Shown here: positions 1 through 6,950 of the stretch, in pieces
How positions within the stretch are numbered: the first letter of the stretch is position 1
How the letters are laid out: every line of letters begins with the position of its first letter
IMG/VR virus record: IMGVR_UViG_3300027801_002586
Location: 18,070-82,069 of that record
Reading direction: 5' to 3' (one strand)
DNA from: a virus
DNA length: 64,000 bases
Notes under the pieces: generated by a model
Databases searched by the model: none
What the model was told of the DNA's origin: nothing
Seen by the model: only the letters and a program-made list of their open reading frames with translations
Made by a program: the position numbers and the translations under genes

Positions 1-594
1 GATGCTAGTGGTTCTATGGGTGGAGAAAAATGGAGACAGACTATGATTTCTACCATTGCTATTTGTAAGGCTGTTGATATGATTCAAAATGTTGATGTGA
101 TGGTTTCTTTTAGAAGTACTCACGAAGGTGGTCACAGAAGAAATAGAGATATGAGTTCACCATTAATCTTGATTGGTTATGATTCAAGAGTTGACAAGTT
201 TTCAAAAGTGAAAAAAATGTTTCCATGTATTTATCCTGGTGGAACTACTCCAGAAGGATTATGTTTTGAAGCTATTCTAAAAGATATTGTTCCTACTACT
301 AATAATAGAGAATCTTATTTTTTGAATCTTTCAGATGGGATGCCAATGTTTAGTAATAATGATGTTGATTATTATAATAAAACGGCAATAAACCACACTA
401 AGAAAATGGTTGATGAGATTCGTAAACAAGGTATCAAAGTTATGAGTTATTTTGTTAGTGATACAAACTACGATAGGTCAGAGAATCTTAGAGATTTCAA
501 AAGAATGTATGGTAAAGATGCCGAGATGATAGATTTGAGCTCAGTACTTCAAATTTCAAAAACAATGAACAAAAAATTCTTGGAGAAAAATTAA
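1..594 (+). CDS. VWA (von Willebrand A) domain protein, 5' truncated
   Basis: The frame is open from base 1, so the gene begins upstream of the window. The first visible residues are DASGSM, the metal-ion-dependent adhesion site (MIDAS) signature of VWA domains, followed by a Rossmann-like pattern with a second acidic turn, LSDGMP, near residue 106. VWA proteins of this type (CobT-like) commonly work with a MoxR/CobS AAA+ ATPase as a substrate-remodelling pair, and such an ATPase lies about 500 bp downstream. The stop codon overlaps the next start (TAATG). The exact target is unknown. Function is inferred from motif and neighbour. Confidence 0.75.
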   Translation, partial: DASGSMGGEKWRQTMISTIAICKAVDMIQNVDVMVSFRSTHEGGHRRNRDMSSPLILIGYDSRVDKFSKVKKMFPCIYPGGTTPEGLCFEAILKDIVPTTNNRESYFLNLSDGMPMFSNNDVDYYNKTAINHTKKMVDEIRKQGIKVMSYFVSDTNYDRSENLRDFKRMYGKDAEMIDLSSVLQISKTMNKKFLEKN

Positions 595-833
595 TGGGTC
601 ATAAAAAACCGCTAGTAGCTGCTAGAAGAAGAGAAGTGGCAGGAATGTTTTTCAAGTGGATATACAATAATTTAATTAATAAAAAAAATACTAAATGTAT
701 GTGTGGGTGGAATATGAAACCATTTGAAAAATATACAGATAGACACCAATGGATATGTATATGGAAAAAATGTGGATGGGAAGCATTTGATAATAATGAT
801 GGTAAATTACATTGGTTTAAAACAAAAAAGTGA
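594..833 (+). CDS. Small zinc-ribbon-like protein
   Basis: A 79-residue protein with paired cysteines, CMC near residue 35 and C-x4-C (CIWKKC) near residue 55, each followed by Gly-Trp, which is the spacing of a small zinc ribbon. The rest is basic and aromatic. It overlaps the VWA gene by one base and is probably translationally coupled to it. I do not recognise the family; a nucleic-acid or protein-binding adaptor is possible but not shown. Confidence 0.6.
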   Translation: MGHKKPLVAARRREVAGMFFKWIYNNLINKKNTKCMCGWNMKPFEKYTDRHQWICIWKKCGWEAFDNNDGKLHWFKTKK

Positions 834-842
834 AAATAACAC

Positions 843-872
843 TTGACTCGTATAGTAAAAAAGCCTTATATT
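843..872 (+). promoter_or_regulatory. Sigma70-like promoter, repeated family, copy 1
   Basis: TTGACT (843-848) and TATATT (867-872) are separated by 18 nt. The spacer CGTATAGTAAAAAAGCCT is a slightly degenerate form of the shared spacer. The downstream small gene can start at ATG 878, six bases after the -10 box, or at ATG 899 behind AGGGAG. Confidence 0.8.
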
Positions 873-877
873 GTCAT

Positions 878-997
878 ATGACAACAGGGAGAAAAATTAT
901 GGATTGGAAATTAATAGGTTATAGGATTGCTGAGTTTGGTACGGCACTACTTATATTTGTATCATTTTATTTATGGATGATTATTGCTAATATTTAA
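878..997 (+). CDS. Small membrane protein, possibly leaderless
   Basis: Two in-frame starts are possible: ATG 878 (39 residues), which sits at the expected transcription start of the promoter just upstream and would be leaderless, and ATG 899 (32 residues), preceded by a good ribosome site AGGGAG (886-891). The product has one hydrophobic segment covering most of its second half (ALLIFVSFYLWMIIA) and ends shortly after it. It is a single-pass membrane peptide of unknown role, transcribed alone between two members of the same promoter family. Confidence 0.55.
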   Translation: MTTGRKIMDWKLIGYRIAEFGTALLIFVSFYLWMIIANI

Positions 998-1020
998 TTT
1001 AAAAAAAGTGAAGAAAACAC

Positions 1021-1050
1021 TTGACTTGTATAGGCAAAAAGCCTTATATT
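1021..1050 (+). promoter_or_regulatory. Sigma70-like promoter with palindromic spacer, copy 2
   Basis: TTGACT (1021-1026), 18-nt spacer containing AGGC-AAAAA-GCCT (1032-1044), TATATT (1045-1050). An A-rich tract precedes the -35 box. It drives the AAA+ ATPase gene. Confidence 0.85.
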
Positions 1051-1120
1051 AAGGTATAAGAAATGGGAAAAAAATTAACAATTGAAAAATAAAGAAAACA
1101 AAAAAAAGGAAAAAACACAT

Positions 1121-2278
1121 ATGGCTAATTTAGTTGTAAAAATCGAAAAGTCTGGAAACAGATATAATGCTTGGGATATTGATGGTAATAAGTTTACTTC
1201 AAAAATCTCAATTTCTGCTCGTAAACGAGCTCACAAAAAGGGTATGGCCCTTGAACAGAGAGTTAATAAATCAGGTAAGAACTACTGGTGGGTAGTTCCA
1301 ATGTCTGAATTTGAAGCTAATTCTGCTCCAATATTTGATGTATCTTCAATAGAGATTCCATCAGACCATGCTGAAGTTCTTAACTTCATACACGATTCAT
1401 ATAAACTAAAACCTAAAGGTTTAGTTATGAGAGAATTAAAGTGGAAGTACTTAATCCGTTCTGCCGTAAGAGGTAAGAATATTTTAATGACTGGCCCTGC
1501 TGGTTGTGGAAAAACTATGGCTGCTAAATCTTTGGTTAATTCCTTAGATAGGCCAGATTACTATTTTAATATGGGTTCTACACAAGACCCACGAGCCACC
1601 CTAATCGGTAACACTCATTTCGATAAAAAGAAAGGTACTTACTTTTCAGAGGCTCTTTTTGTAAAGGCTATTCAAACACCAAACGCTGTGATTCTTCTTG
1701 ATGAATTATCAAGAGCTCACCCTGATGCTTGGAATATTCTGATGACGGTTTTAGATGCTGGTCAAAGATATCTTAGGTTGGATGAGGCTGATGGTCAAAC
1801 TACTATCCCAGTTGCTGAAGGTGTAACTTTTGTAGCTACGGCTAATATCGGAAACGAATACACAAGTACTCGTGTAATGGATAAAGCTCTAATGGATAGA
1901 TTCACTATCGTGGAAATGGATGTCTTAACTGATGAAGAGGAACTTGGCTTACTTACTTATATGTTCCCCCATGTTGAGCCTGATTTAATGAAGGCTGTTG
2001 CTGAGATTGCTCATACTACACGTATGGAATCAAAATCAGATACTGGGAAAGTTTCTGCTGGAGTTTCTACGAGAACTTCGGTTGAGATGGCTGGATTACT
2101 TTACGATGGTTTCGGAATCGATGAGGCTGCTGAAGTAAGTATCTATCCACAATTCGCTGATGATGGCGGGATGGATTCTGAAAGAACTTTTGTAAAGCAG
2201 TTAGTTCAGAAGTACATCAATGATGGTTCGGACGAGGATTTATTCAATGTTGAGGATGAATCGGAAAATATGAGTTAG
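1121..2278 (+). CDS. MoxR/CobS-like AAA+ ATPase (AAA_5 type)
   Basis: 385 residues from ATG 1121, which has AAGGA about ten bases upstream; an in-frame TTG at 1082 would add 13 lysine-rich residues and is less likely. Walker A GPAGCGKT is at residues 125-132, Walker B VILLDE at 190-195, and a sensor-type segment (FVATANIGNEY) and arginine-finger region (MDRF) follow. The N-terminal 100 residues are a separate small domain that I do not recognise. The family remodels protein complexes in an ATP-dependent way, usually with a VWA partner, which is encoded just upstream. It is called cobS in some marine phages, but a cobalamin role is not supported here. A strong terminator follows. Confidence 0.85.
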   Translation: MANLVVKIEKSGNRYNAWDIDGNKFTSKISISARKRAHKKGMALEQRVNKSGKNYWWVVPMSEFEANSAPIFDVSSIEIPSDHAEVLNFIHDSYKLKPKGLVMRELKWKYLIRSAVRGKNILMTGPAGCGKTMAAKSLVNSLDRPDYYFNMGSTQDPRATLIGNTHFDKKKGTYFSEALFVKAIQTPNAVILLDELSRAHPDAWNILMTVLDAGQRYLRLDEADGQTTIPVAEGVTFVATANIGNEYTSTRVMDKALMDRFTIVEMDVLTDEEELGLLTYMFPHVEPDLMKAVAEIAHTTRMESKSDTGKVSAGVSTRTSVEMAGLLYDGFGIDEAAEVSIYPQFADDGGMDSERTFVKQLVQKYINDGSDEDLFNVEDESENMS

Positions 2279-2292
2279 GTCTTACCTAACTC
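2272..2292 (+). terminator. Perfect 9-bp hairpin at the end of the AAA+ gene
   Basis: GAGTTAGGT (2272-2280), loop CTT, ACCTAACTC (2284-2292). The stem includes the TAG stop codon. There is no immediate T run, so it may protect the mRNA 3' end or act with the following terminator. Confidence 0.5.
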
Positions 2293-2296
2293 GGTG

Positions 2297-2343
2297 TGGC
2301 TGGTGGTTTTTGATTTCCTTTCTTTCCCATCAGCCATTTTTTT
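2297..2343 (+). terminator. Rho-independent terminator
   Basis: TGGCTGGTGG (2297-2306) pairs over ten positions (one G-T) with CCATCAGCCA (2327-2336) and is followed directly by seven T (2337-2343). It closes the first transcription unit. Confidence 0.85.
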
Positions 2344-2366
2344 ATACATTTTGGAAATTTGAAAGT

Positions 2367-2374
2367 ATATTTAT
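2367..2374 (+). promoter_or_regulatory. Candidate late promoter element ATATTTAT
   Basis: The element ATATTTAT lies in the gap after the terminator, 16 bp before the next start codon. It matches elements found ahead of the other late operons. Confidence 0.4.
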
Positions 2375-2390
2375 AAATGAGGAATAAGAT

Positions 2391-2747
2391 ATGATAAAAA
2401 TTATTAAACGAGTTTTAAATCGACATAGAGATACTCAAGGTAATATTGGTTCGGAAGCATTTCGTGATTTGTTAGCAGTAGAAATTGCTGCAGTTATGAA
2501 ATCTAAGGGTTGTTATACTGAATATGGTGATAGTGAAGCAAAAGATAATCCACTCAGTATGGAAATGTGGAAAGGTTATAATACAGAAAAATTATCTAAA
2601 GAGTATTTAGATGCTTGGACTTGTGACCATTGTGGTAAACATACTCACAAAGTTGAATATGATTATCTTGGTAATGGTACAAATCACTTACAATGTGAAT
2701 TAGAACTTGAAACAAAAAACGAACAAATAGAATTGGAGCTTAAGTGA
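2391..2747 (+). CDS. Hypothetical protein with Cys-x2-Cys motif
   Basis: 118 residues, ATG 2391 preceded by GAGGAATAAG. The N-terminal half is helical. The C-terminal half has CDHC near residue 80 with a further Cys and several His residues, consistent with a zinc knuckle. Its stop overlaps the GTG of the next gene (GTGA). No family recognised. Confidence 0.6.
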   Translation: MIKIIKRVLNRHRDTQGNIGSEAFRDLLAVEIAAVMKSKGCYTEYGDSEAKDNPLSMEMWKGYNTEKLSKEYLDAWTCDHCGKHTHKVEYDYLGNGTNHLQCELELETKNEQIELELK

Positions 2748-3025
2748 CAGTTACTTATGATAGATATTTAATATTGGCTAGTTATTCAACAAAAATAAGT
2801 GGCGATTATAGTGGATATGTAGGGTTTAGAGAATTGGTTGACGTGTTAGAAAATATAGCAGTAAAACAAATTAATACATATTTATATAATGGAAACCATT
2901 ATACATCTGAATTAACAATAAATGAAGTTAATGTTATTTTAGATTGTGTTAAAGATGGTAAGTACAATAGTGGCTTTGATAAGTTAAGAAAGATATCAAA
3001 CCAAATTGGGATACGACGAATTTAA
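2744..3025 (+). CDS. Hypothetical protein
   Basis: 93 residues from GTG 2744, with GGAG 6 bases upstream, inside the preceding stop. Mixed helix/strand composition with many Tyr and Asn; no motif recognised. Coupled to the previous gene by the GTGA overlap. Confidence 0.55.
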   Translation: MTVTYDRYLILASYSTKISGDYSGYVGFRELVDVLENIAVKQINTYLYNGNHYTSELTINEVNVILDCVKDGKYNSGFDKLRKISNQIGIRRI

Positions 3026-3031
3026 ATAAGT

Positions 3032-3047
3032 AGAGAAGTAGTTCTCT
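3032..3047 (+). other. Short hairpin in the leader of the nuclease gene
   Basis: AGAGAA-GTAG-TTCTCT forms a perfect 6-bp stem 30 bp before the nuclease start. No T run follows, so a leader element is as likely as a weak terminator. Confidence 0.35.
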
Positions 3048-3076
3048 TAGTTACATTAAATAACAGGAGAATTACG

Positions 3077-3625
3077 ATGGCAAAAAAACTTGATGTTCGT
3101 GAATATCAATGTGAATTGGTAAGAGTTTTAGATGGAGATACAATCGATTGTTATATTGATTTAGGCTTTCATTTAAAAATTAAAAAAAGAATTAGATACA
3201 TGGGTATTGATACTTGGGAAAGTAGAACCCGAGATTTAGAAGAAAAAGCAAAAGGTCTATTAGCTAAAGCTCGGAATAAAGAATTGTTAGAGGGTGGAGT
3301 ATTTAAACTGAAAAGCTTCGGAACGGGAAAGTTCGGAAGAGTATTAGGAGAAATATTTGTATCACCAGATGTTGTTGGTGAACACATTACTGAGTGTATT
3401 AGTAACCCAGATTCTAAAATTGATTTATCTGTCGATGGTTGGGTAAGTATAAATGATATTCTAATTGAAGAAGGTCATGCTTATGATTATCTTGGTGGAA
3501 AGAAAAAAGATTTCAAAGCTGAAGCAGCTAAGGAAATTGGAAAAGAAAAAGTTGAGGCTAGTAAAGATTATGTTGATAAACCAACAGAAGAAAAAGAAAA
3601 AGAAGCAGGAGCAAAAGAAGAGTAA
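3077..3625 (+). CDS. Staphylococcal-nuclease-like (SNase/thermonuclease) protein
   Basis: 182 residues. The SNase core is visible: RVLDGDTID at residues 16-24 (metal-binding Asp residues), a basic strand, GIDTWESR around 43-50 (the catalytic Asp/Glu/Arg region), and GKFGRVLGEIF near 97-107. It carries a long Lys/Glu-rich tail from about residue 145 to the end. The family hydrolyses DNA or RNA with calcium. There is no signal peptide, so it should act in the host cytoplasm, perhaps in host DNA breakdown. Start ATG follows CAGGAG. Confidence 0.85.
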   Translation: MAKKLDVREYQCELVRVLDGDTIDCYIDLGFHLKIKKRIRYMGIDTWESRTRDLEEKAKGLLAKARNKELLEGGVFKLKSFGTGKFGRVLGEIFVSPDVVGEHITECISNPDSKIDLSVDGWVSINDILIEEGHAYDYLGGKKKDFKAEAAKEIGKEKVEASKDYVDKPTEEKEKEAGAKEE

Positions 3626-3701
3626 CACATATAAGATTGTTGTTCCTTATGCTACCGAAACAACAACAATGAGTTACGAACAAATAACCTGGAGTTCTTA
3701 A

Positions 3702-3992
3702 ATGGAAGAAACACGATTTATATACTTTACAGCAAAGTGGTGTGGCCCTTGCAAAACATTTAAACCTATAATGGAAGGTTTGGAAGCAGAGGGATATCCT
3801 ATCTACTTTCAAGATGTTGACGAAGACCAAGTACTTGCAGAATCATATCAAATCAAATCAGTACCTACAATTAAAATTGTAAGAGGAAATGAAGTGCTAG
3901 AGACTATGATTGGAATACAAGACCCTGAAATAATGGTTGGTAAATTTCAATTATATGCACCCTTAGAATTTGGTGTTGAAGATGAAAGCTAA
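3702..3992 (+). CDS. Thioredoxin-like protein
   Basis: 96 residues with the active site WCGPCK (Cys14 and Cys17) and the cis-proline segment SVPT near residue 54, so the fold appears complete though short. Phage thioredoxins can serve as reductants for ribonucleotide reductase or as polymerase factors; neither is seen here. It ends with an acidic tail and its 3' end overlaps the next gene. Confidence 0.9.
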   Translation: MEETRFIYFTAKWCGPCKTFKPIMEGLEAEGYPIYFQDVDEDQVLAESYQIKSVPTIKIVRGNEVLETMIGIQDPEIMVGKFQLYAPLEFGVEDES

Positions 3993-4158
3993 AGTAGAGT
4001 TTGAGTATCCTACTATTGAAGGGATGATTTATAAAGATACTATTATAGTATGTGAAGAATTAGATTTTAATAGTAGGGTAGGTGACGAAAAAGTTAAGGG
4101 TAAATTAGATACTGGTAAGATAGTATGGATACCCAAAAAATTATTAAGAAAAATGTAA
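3982..4158 (+). CDS. Small hypothetical protein
   Basis: 58 residues from ATG 3982, overlapping the thioredoxin gene end; upstream in-frame TTG codons are less likely. The sequence alternates strands (VEFEYPTIEG, GKIVWIPKKLL) and could be a small beta-barrel. No family recognised. Confidence 0.5.
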   Translation: MKAKVEFEYPTIEGMIYKDTIIVCEELDFNSRVGDEKVKGKLDTGKIVWIPKKLLRKM

Positions 4159-4176
4159 TTTTTAGTTATTGATTAA

Positions 4177-4184
4177 CTATTTAT
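4177..4184 (+). promoter_or_regulatory. Candidate late promoter element (CTATTTAT)
   Basis: CTATTTAT followed by ATACAG, one mismatch from the shared ATATTTAT element, about 110 bp before the Hsp20 start and just before its structured leader. Confidence 0.35.
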
Positions 4185-4205
4185 ATACAGATTAAAATTT
4201 CAATG

Positions 4206-4258
4206 CTCGAAAGAGGTTGATTAAAAGATAGAATACTGATGTCGAAAGAATCAGTATT
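4206..4258 (+). promoter_or_regulatory. Two GAAA-capped hairpins in the Hsp20 leader
   Basis: Hairpin 1 is CTC-GAAA-GAG (4206-4215). Hairpin 2 pairs AATACTGAT (4232-4240) with ATCAGTATT (4250-4258); inside it TC-GAAA-GA continues the stem with one bulged G. Both are closed by GNRA-type tetraloops. They lie between the putative promoter and the Hsp20 ribosome site and could stabilise the mRNA or regulate translation. Confidence 0.55.
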
Positions 4259-4293
4259 TAGTTAGACAAACAAGTTAACAAAGGAGAAAACAA

Positions 4294-4767
4294 ATGACTA
4301 AAGTTATCTTTAACGCAGGAGTCCCTATTATTGATAGGGATAATTTCCTAACACCATTCGATAGAATGTTCGACCAAATCGTGGAAAATTCATTTCCCGA
4401 TATCACAAAATCAGTAGGAGTAAAACCATTTCAAGGTACTGCATATCCAAAAGTAAATGTATATGAGTATGATGATAGGGTTGGTATAATAGCCGAAATC
4501 CCAGGTCTTGATAAAAAAGATTTATCAATAGATGTGGAAGAAGGCGTATTAACTATTGCTGGAAACAAACATGGATTGTTTGATGATAAAGGTGCAAAAG
4601 TAATTCGTAAAGAATTAAAACATTCATCTTTCAAACGACAATTCGAATTGGGTGATTTACTGAATGGAGATAAAATCAAAGCAACATTTAAAGATGGATT
4701 GCTTTCGATTGATGTTCCTAAAGTAGAACCAAAGAAACCAATTAAGACCTCTGTCAAGATTTCCTAA
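4294..4767 (+). CDS. Small heat shock protein, Hsp20/alpha-crystallin family
   Basis: 157 residues with an alpha-crystallin domain from about residue 45 to 145: KVNVYEYDD, AEIPGLDKKDLSIDVEEG, and the conserved GLLSIDVPK near the end, followed by a short tail ending SVKIS that resembles the I-x-I docking motif. Such proteins hold unfolding clients without ATP. Start ATG follows AAAGGAG. A J-domain protein lies downstream, so the phage carries a small chaperone set, perhaps for virion assembly. The leader is structured. Confidence 0.92.
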   Translation: MTKVIFNAGVPIIDRDNFLTPFDRMFDQIVENSFPDITKSVGVKPFQGTAYPKVNVYEYDDRVGIIAEIPGLDKKDLSIDVEEGVLTIAGNKHGLFDDKGAKVIRKELKHSSFKRQFELGDLLNGDKIKATFKDGLLSIDVPKVEPKKPIKTSVKIS

Positions 4768-4768
4768 C

Positions 4769-4954
4769 ATAATAAATGTAGGAAACGATAAGTATGTTGT
4801 TCTTGGAACGGCAAAGGTGGACACTGGTTTTACAACAGAAGAACTTAAGTCTCAGTATGGGTACGCCGATGCCGTTCTTAGGAACGGAGATGTATATTAT
4901 ATCTGCTATAAAATGATAGAAGCAGAATTTGAAGAACTAAATCAAGAAACATAA
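4769..4954 (+). CDS. ORF after Hsp20 with no standard start codon
   Basis: A protein-like frame of about 60 codons runs to TAA 4952-4954, with strands such as YVVLGTAKVDTG and GDVYYICYKM. It has no ATG, GTG or TTG near its 5' end; it begins two bases after the Hsp20 stop, in the +1 frame. Options are an ATA/ATT start, coupling to Hsp20, or +1 frameshifting at TCC-TAA-C at the Hsp20 stop, which would give a C-terminally extended Hsp20. A sequencing error is also possible. Confidence 0.4.
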   Translation: MINVGNDKYVVLGTAKVDTGFTTEELKSQYGYADAVLRNGDVYYICYKMIEAEFEELNQET

Positions 4955-5205
4955 ATTGATATCGTGATTTCTTGTTACCACTTAGGTGGGTTGTTGTTTT
5001 CGGAAGTGAGGTTAGAAGTTGAAAAACAGACTAACAAAAAGTCCTATTAACAAATATAGGTAATCTTAACAGCGAATAGGCTGGGTTGTAGACCACGCGT
5101 AAGGTTACCACAATTAGTTTTGTATGGAGATACTTAATATAGAAAGTGTCGGAAGAATCTGAAATAAATAACGATTAGGTATGCACAGATGATACTTATT
5201 ACTAT
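4955..5205 (+). ncRNA. Non-coding, apparently structured stretch before the J-domain gene
   Basis: No convincing frame is seen. CCAC-TTAG-GTGG (4978-4989) is a perfect short hairpin followed by a T-rich tract. GGTAATCTTA (5059-5068) pairs with TAAGGTTACC (5100-5109), one G-T, and encloses possible inner helices (GCG/CGC and GGT/ACC). The fold has no T-loop or anticodon arm, so it is not a tRNA. It may be an independent small RNA or the leader of the next gene. Confidence 0.35.
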
Positions 5206-5733
5206 ATGAATCTCAAACAGATTAAGCAAAGAAAAGTGAGACAGAAACTTGCATGGTTACAATCCGAATTGGAAGAAACTAAAATTATATATAAAACTTG
5301 TATAGAAAGATTTAATACAGATTTTAGAAACTATTTAATGGGGGGTGATTCTACACCAGACCCATCATCTAAGTTAAGTAAAGACCCACTCGATAAAATT
5401 GAATCCGATGTTGATGATGATACATTGAAAGCAGTATATCGTAAGGTGGCAGGAAAAACTCACCCCGATAAGGGTGGAGATTCTGATAAATTTAAATTAG
5501 CGAATGAAGCTAATAAAAATAAAGATTTTGGAAAGTTGTTAGATATGGCTGATGAATTAGGTCTTGAAGTTCCTATGGATGATAGAATGAAATTTGAAAT
5601 GGAACAACAGATTAAAGCAGTATCCAATAATATAACAAATATGAAATCCACGATGGCGTGGGTTTGGGTTCACATTGAACCAAATTCAAAAGATAATATG
5701 AAGCAATATATTCTACAACAATTGAATATATAA
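5206..5733 (+). CDS. J-domain (DnaJ-like) protein
   Basis: 175 residues. The N-terminal 70 residues are a charged helix; the J-domain core follows, with YRKVAGKTHPDKGGD containing the HPD tripeptide at residues 86-88 that stimulates DnaK ATPase. The remainder is helical with no zinc-finger or substrate-binding domain, so it is a minimal co-chaperone that would recruit host DnaK. Close to the Hsp20 gene. No clear Shine-Dalgarno sequence is seen before ATG 5206. Confidence 0.85.
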   Translation: MNLKQIKQRKVRQKLAWLQSELEETKIIYKTCIERFNTDFRNYLMGGDSTPDPSSKLSKDPLDKIESDVDDDTLKAVYRKVAGKTHPDKGGDSDKFKLANEANKNKDFGKLLDMADELGLEVPMDDRMKFEMEQQIKAVSNNITNMKSTMAWVWVHIEPNSKDNMKQYILQQLNI

Positions 5734-5734
5734 C

Positions 5735-5742
5735 ATATTTAT
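5735..5742 (+). promoter_or_regulatory. Candidate late promoter element ATATTTAT
   Basis: ATATTTAT followed by ATATAAC, 24 bp before the next start codon in the gap after the J-domain gene. Confidence 0.4.
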
Positions 5743-5765
5743 ATATAACAAAAAGGTTAATACAC

Positions 5766-5957
5766 ATGAGAAGAAAAATAGAAGTAATAGACAAGATAAA
5801 TTCAATTCAACTTGAGGTAGAGAGACTACACGAGAGAACACCCGAAGATACTGGTGATAATAGGTTTGACTTAATACTAAGAATCACAAAAGGATTAAAA
5901 ACGATGTTGGACGATTTAGAAAATATCGTTGAATTAGAGTCTGATGGTATTGAATAA
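5766..5957 (+). CDS. Small helical protein
   Basis: 63 residues, strongly helical and charged with heptad-like leucines and isoleucines, so probably a short coiled coil. It precedes the membrane coiled-coil protein by 14 bp in the same operon. No family recognised. Confidence 0.6.
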   Translation: MRRKIEVIDKINSIQLEVERLHERTPEDTGDNRFDLILRITKGLKTMLDDLENIVELESDGIE

Positions 5958-5971
5958 ATAGGAGAGTACAG

Positions 5972-6883
5972 GTGGAACGCTCAGAAAATTTCCATATATG
6001 GTTGGGAATCTCAGCATTACTTATTGCAGGTAGTGCAGGATTCTTTTCCGTATTTGGATTAAGCAAATTATTTAGTGGTGCAACATTAAGTGTAATCGTA
6101 ATGGCGAGTTCATTAGAACTTGGTAAGTTGGTTACTGCTGCATTCGTATATAGATATTGGAAACTGATTAGTTGGTTTCAAAGGATATATTTAAGTACTG
6201 CAGTAATAGTATTAATTGCTATTACATCTGCTGGTATCTTTGGATATCTAAGTAATGCTTATCAAGGAGCGACCGTCCAGTTCGAAAAAGAATCTACTGC
6301 CTTATTATATATGGAAGATAGATTAGACCAGTTAAAAGAAGATAAGATATTTTTAACTGAGGAATTGGAAGTGGCAATATCAGAATTACCTGATAACTAT
6401 CTTACAGCAAAGAGAAAACTTCGAGAGGAATATCAACCACAGATATCTGATATCAATAAACAAATGTTAGATTTAAAAGGTGAGGTGGGGGAATTAAAAA
6501 TTGCCCTTGTGGAGACTGGAGTAGATGTCGGCCCAGCAATATATCTGGCTCGAACATTCAACACGGATGTAGATTCGGTCGTTAAGTTTTTCATCTTTAT
6601 TCTAATATTCGTCTTTGACCCATTAGCTGTTATGCTAGTTGTAGCATTTAATCAAGCGATAGTACTTAGGGGAGAAGAATCCGAATTAAAAATTGGTAAT
6701 CAAAAAAGCTTGCTTACCAAGAAAGCAAAAAATTGGTGGGAAGTATATGGTGAAACAAAAGATAAGATTCTTAAACGAGAAGATATTGTTGAACCAGAAG
6801 AAGATGTAGTAGAGGTTATCAAAGAAGATAAAACTTCCGATAAAAATATTAGAAAGTCATTAAGAGGTGGAGTTAGAACATAG
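5972..6883 (+). CDS. Membrane protein with long central coiled coil, DUF4407-like
   Basis: 303 residues from GTG 5972, with GGAGAG nine bases upstream. Three hydrophobic segments lie in residues 10-95, then a charged coiled coil (about 105-180), then a further hydrophobic segment (FFIFILIFVFDPLAVMLVV) near 205, then a soluble acidic tail. This arrangement resembles the DUF4407 group of membrane proteins. The role is unknown; an inner-membrane function during infection is likely. The family call is tentative. Confidence 0.65.
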   Translation: MERSENFHIWLGISALLIAGSAGFFSVFGLSKLFSGATLSVIVMASSLELGKLVTAAFVYRYWKLISWFQRIYLSTAVIVLIAITSAGIFGYLSNAYQGATVQFEKESTALLYMEDRLDQLKEDKIFLTEELEVAISELPDNYLTAKRKLREEYQPQISDINKQMLDLKGEVGELKIALVETGVDVGPAIYLARTFNTDVDSVVKFFIFILIFVFDPLAVMLVVAFNQAIVLRGEESELKIGNQKSLLTKKAKNWWEVYGETKDKILKREDIVEPEEDVVEVIKEDKTSDKNIRKSLRGGVRT

Positions 6884-6891
6884 TATATATT

Positions 6892-6899
6892 ATATTTAT
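6892..6899 (+). promoter_or_regulatory. Candidate late promoter element ATATTTAT
   Basis: ATATTTAT followed by TAGTAAGAAC, about 50 bp ahead of the phoH-like gene. Confidence 0.4.
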
Positions 6900-6950
6900 T
6901 AGTAAGAACCCGCGGATTACATTTAATTAAAACTTAATGGGAGTGTTACT

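Noticed and set aside
1082-1120. TTG start for the AAA+ ATPase
   Set aside because: The added 13 residues are Lys/Glu-rich and unstructured, and the ATG at 1121 has a better placed AAGGA.
3465-3701. A 78-codon rightward ORF
   Set aside because: It overlaps the SNase gene in another frame, is Lys-rich and has no ribosome site.
5059-5109. Possible tRNA
   Set aside because: Stem is present, but there is no T-loop, no 7-bp acceptor and no anticodon arm.
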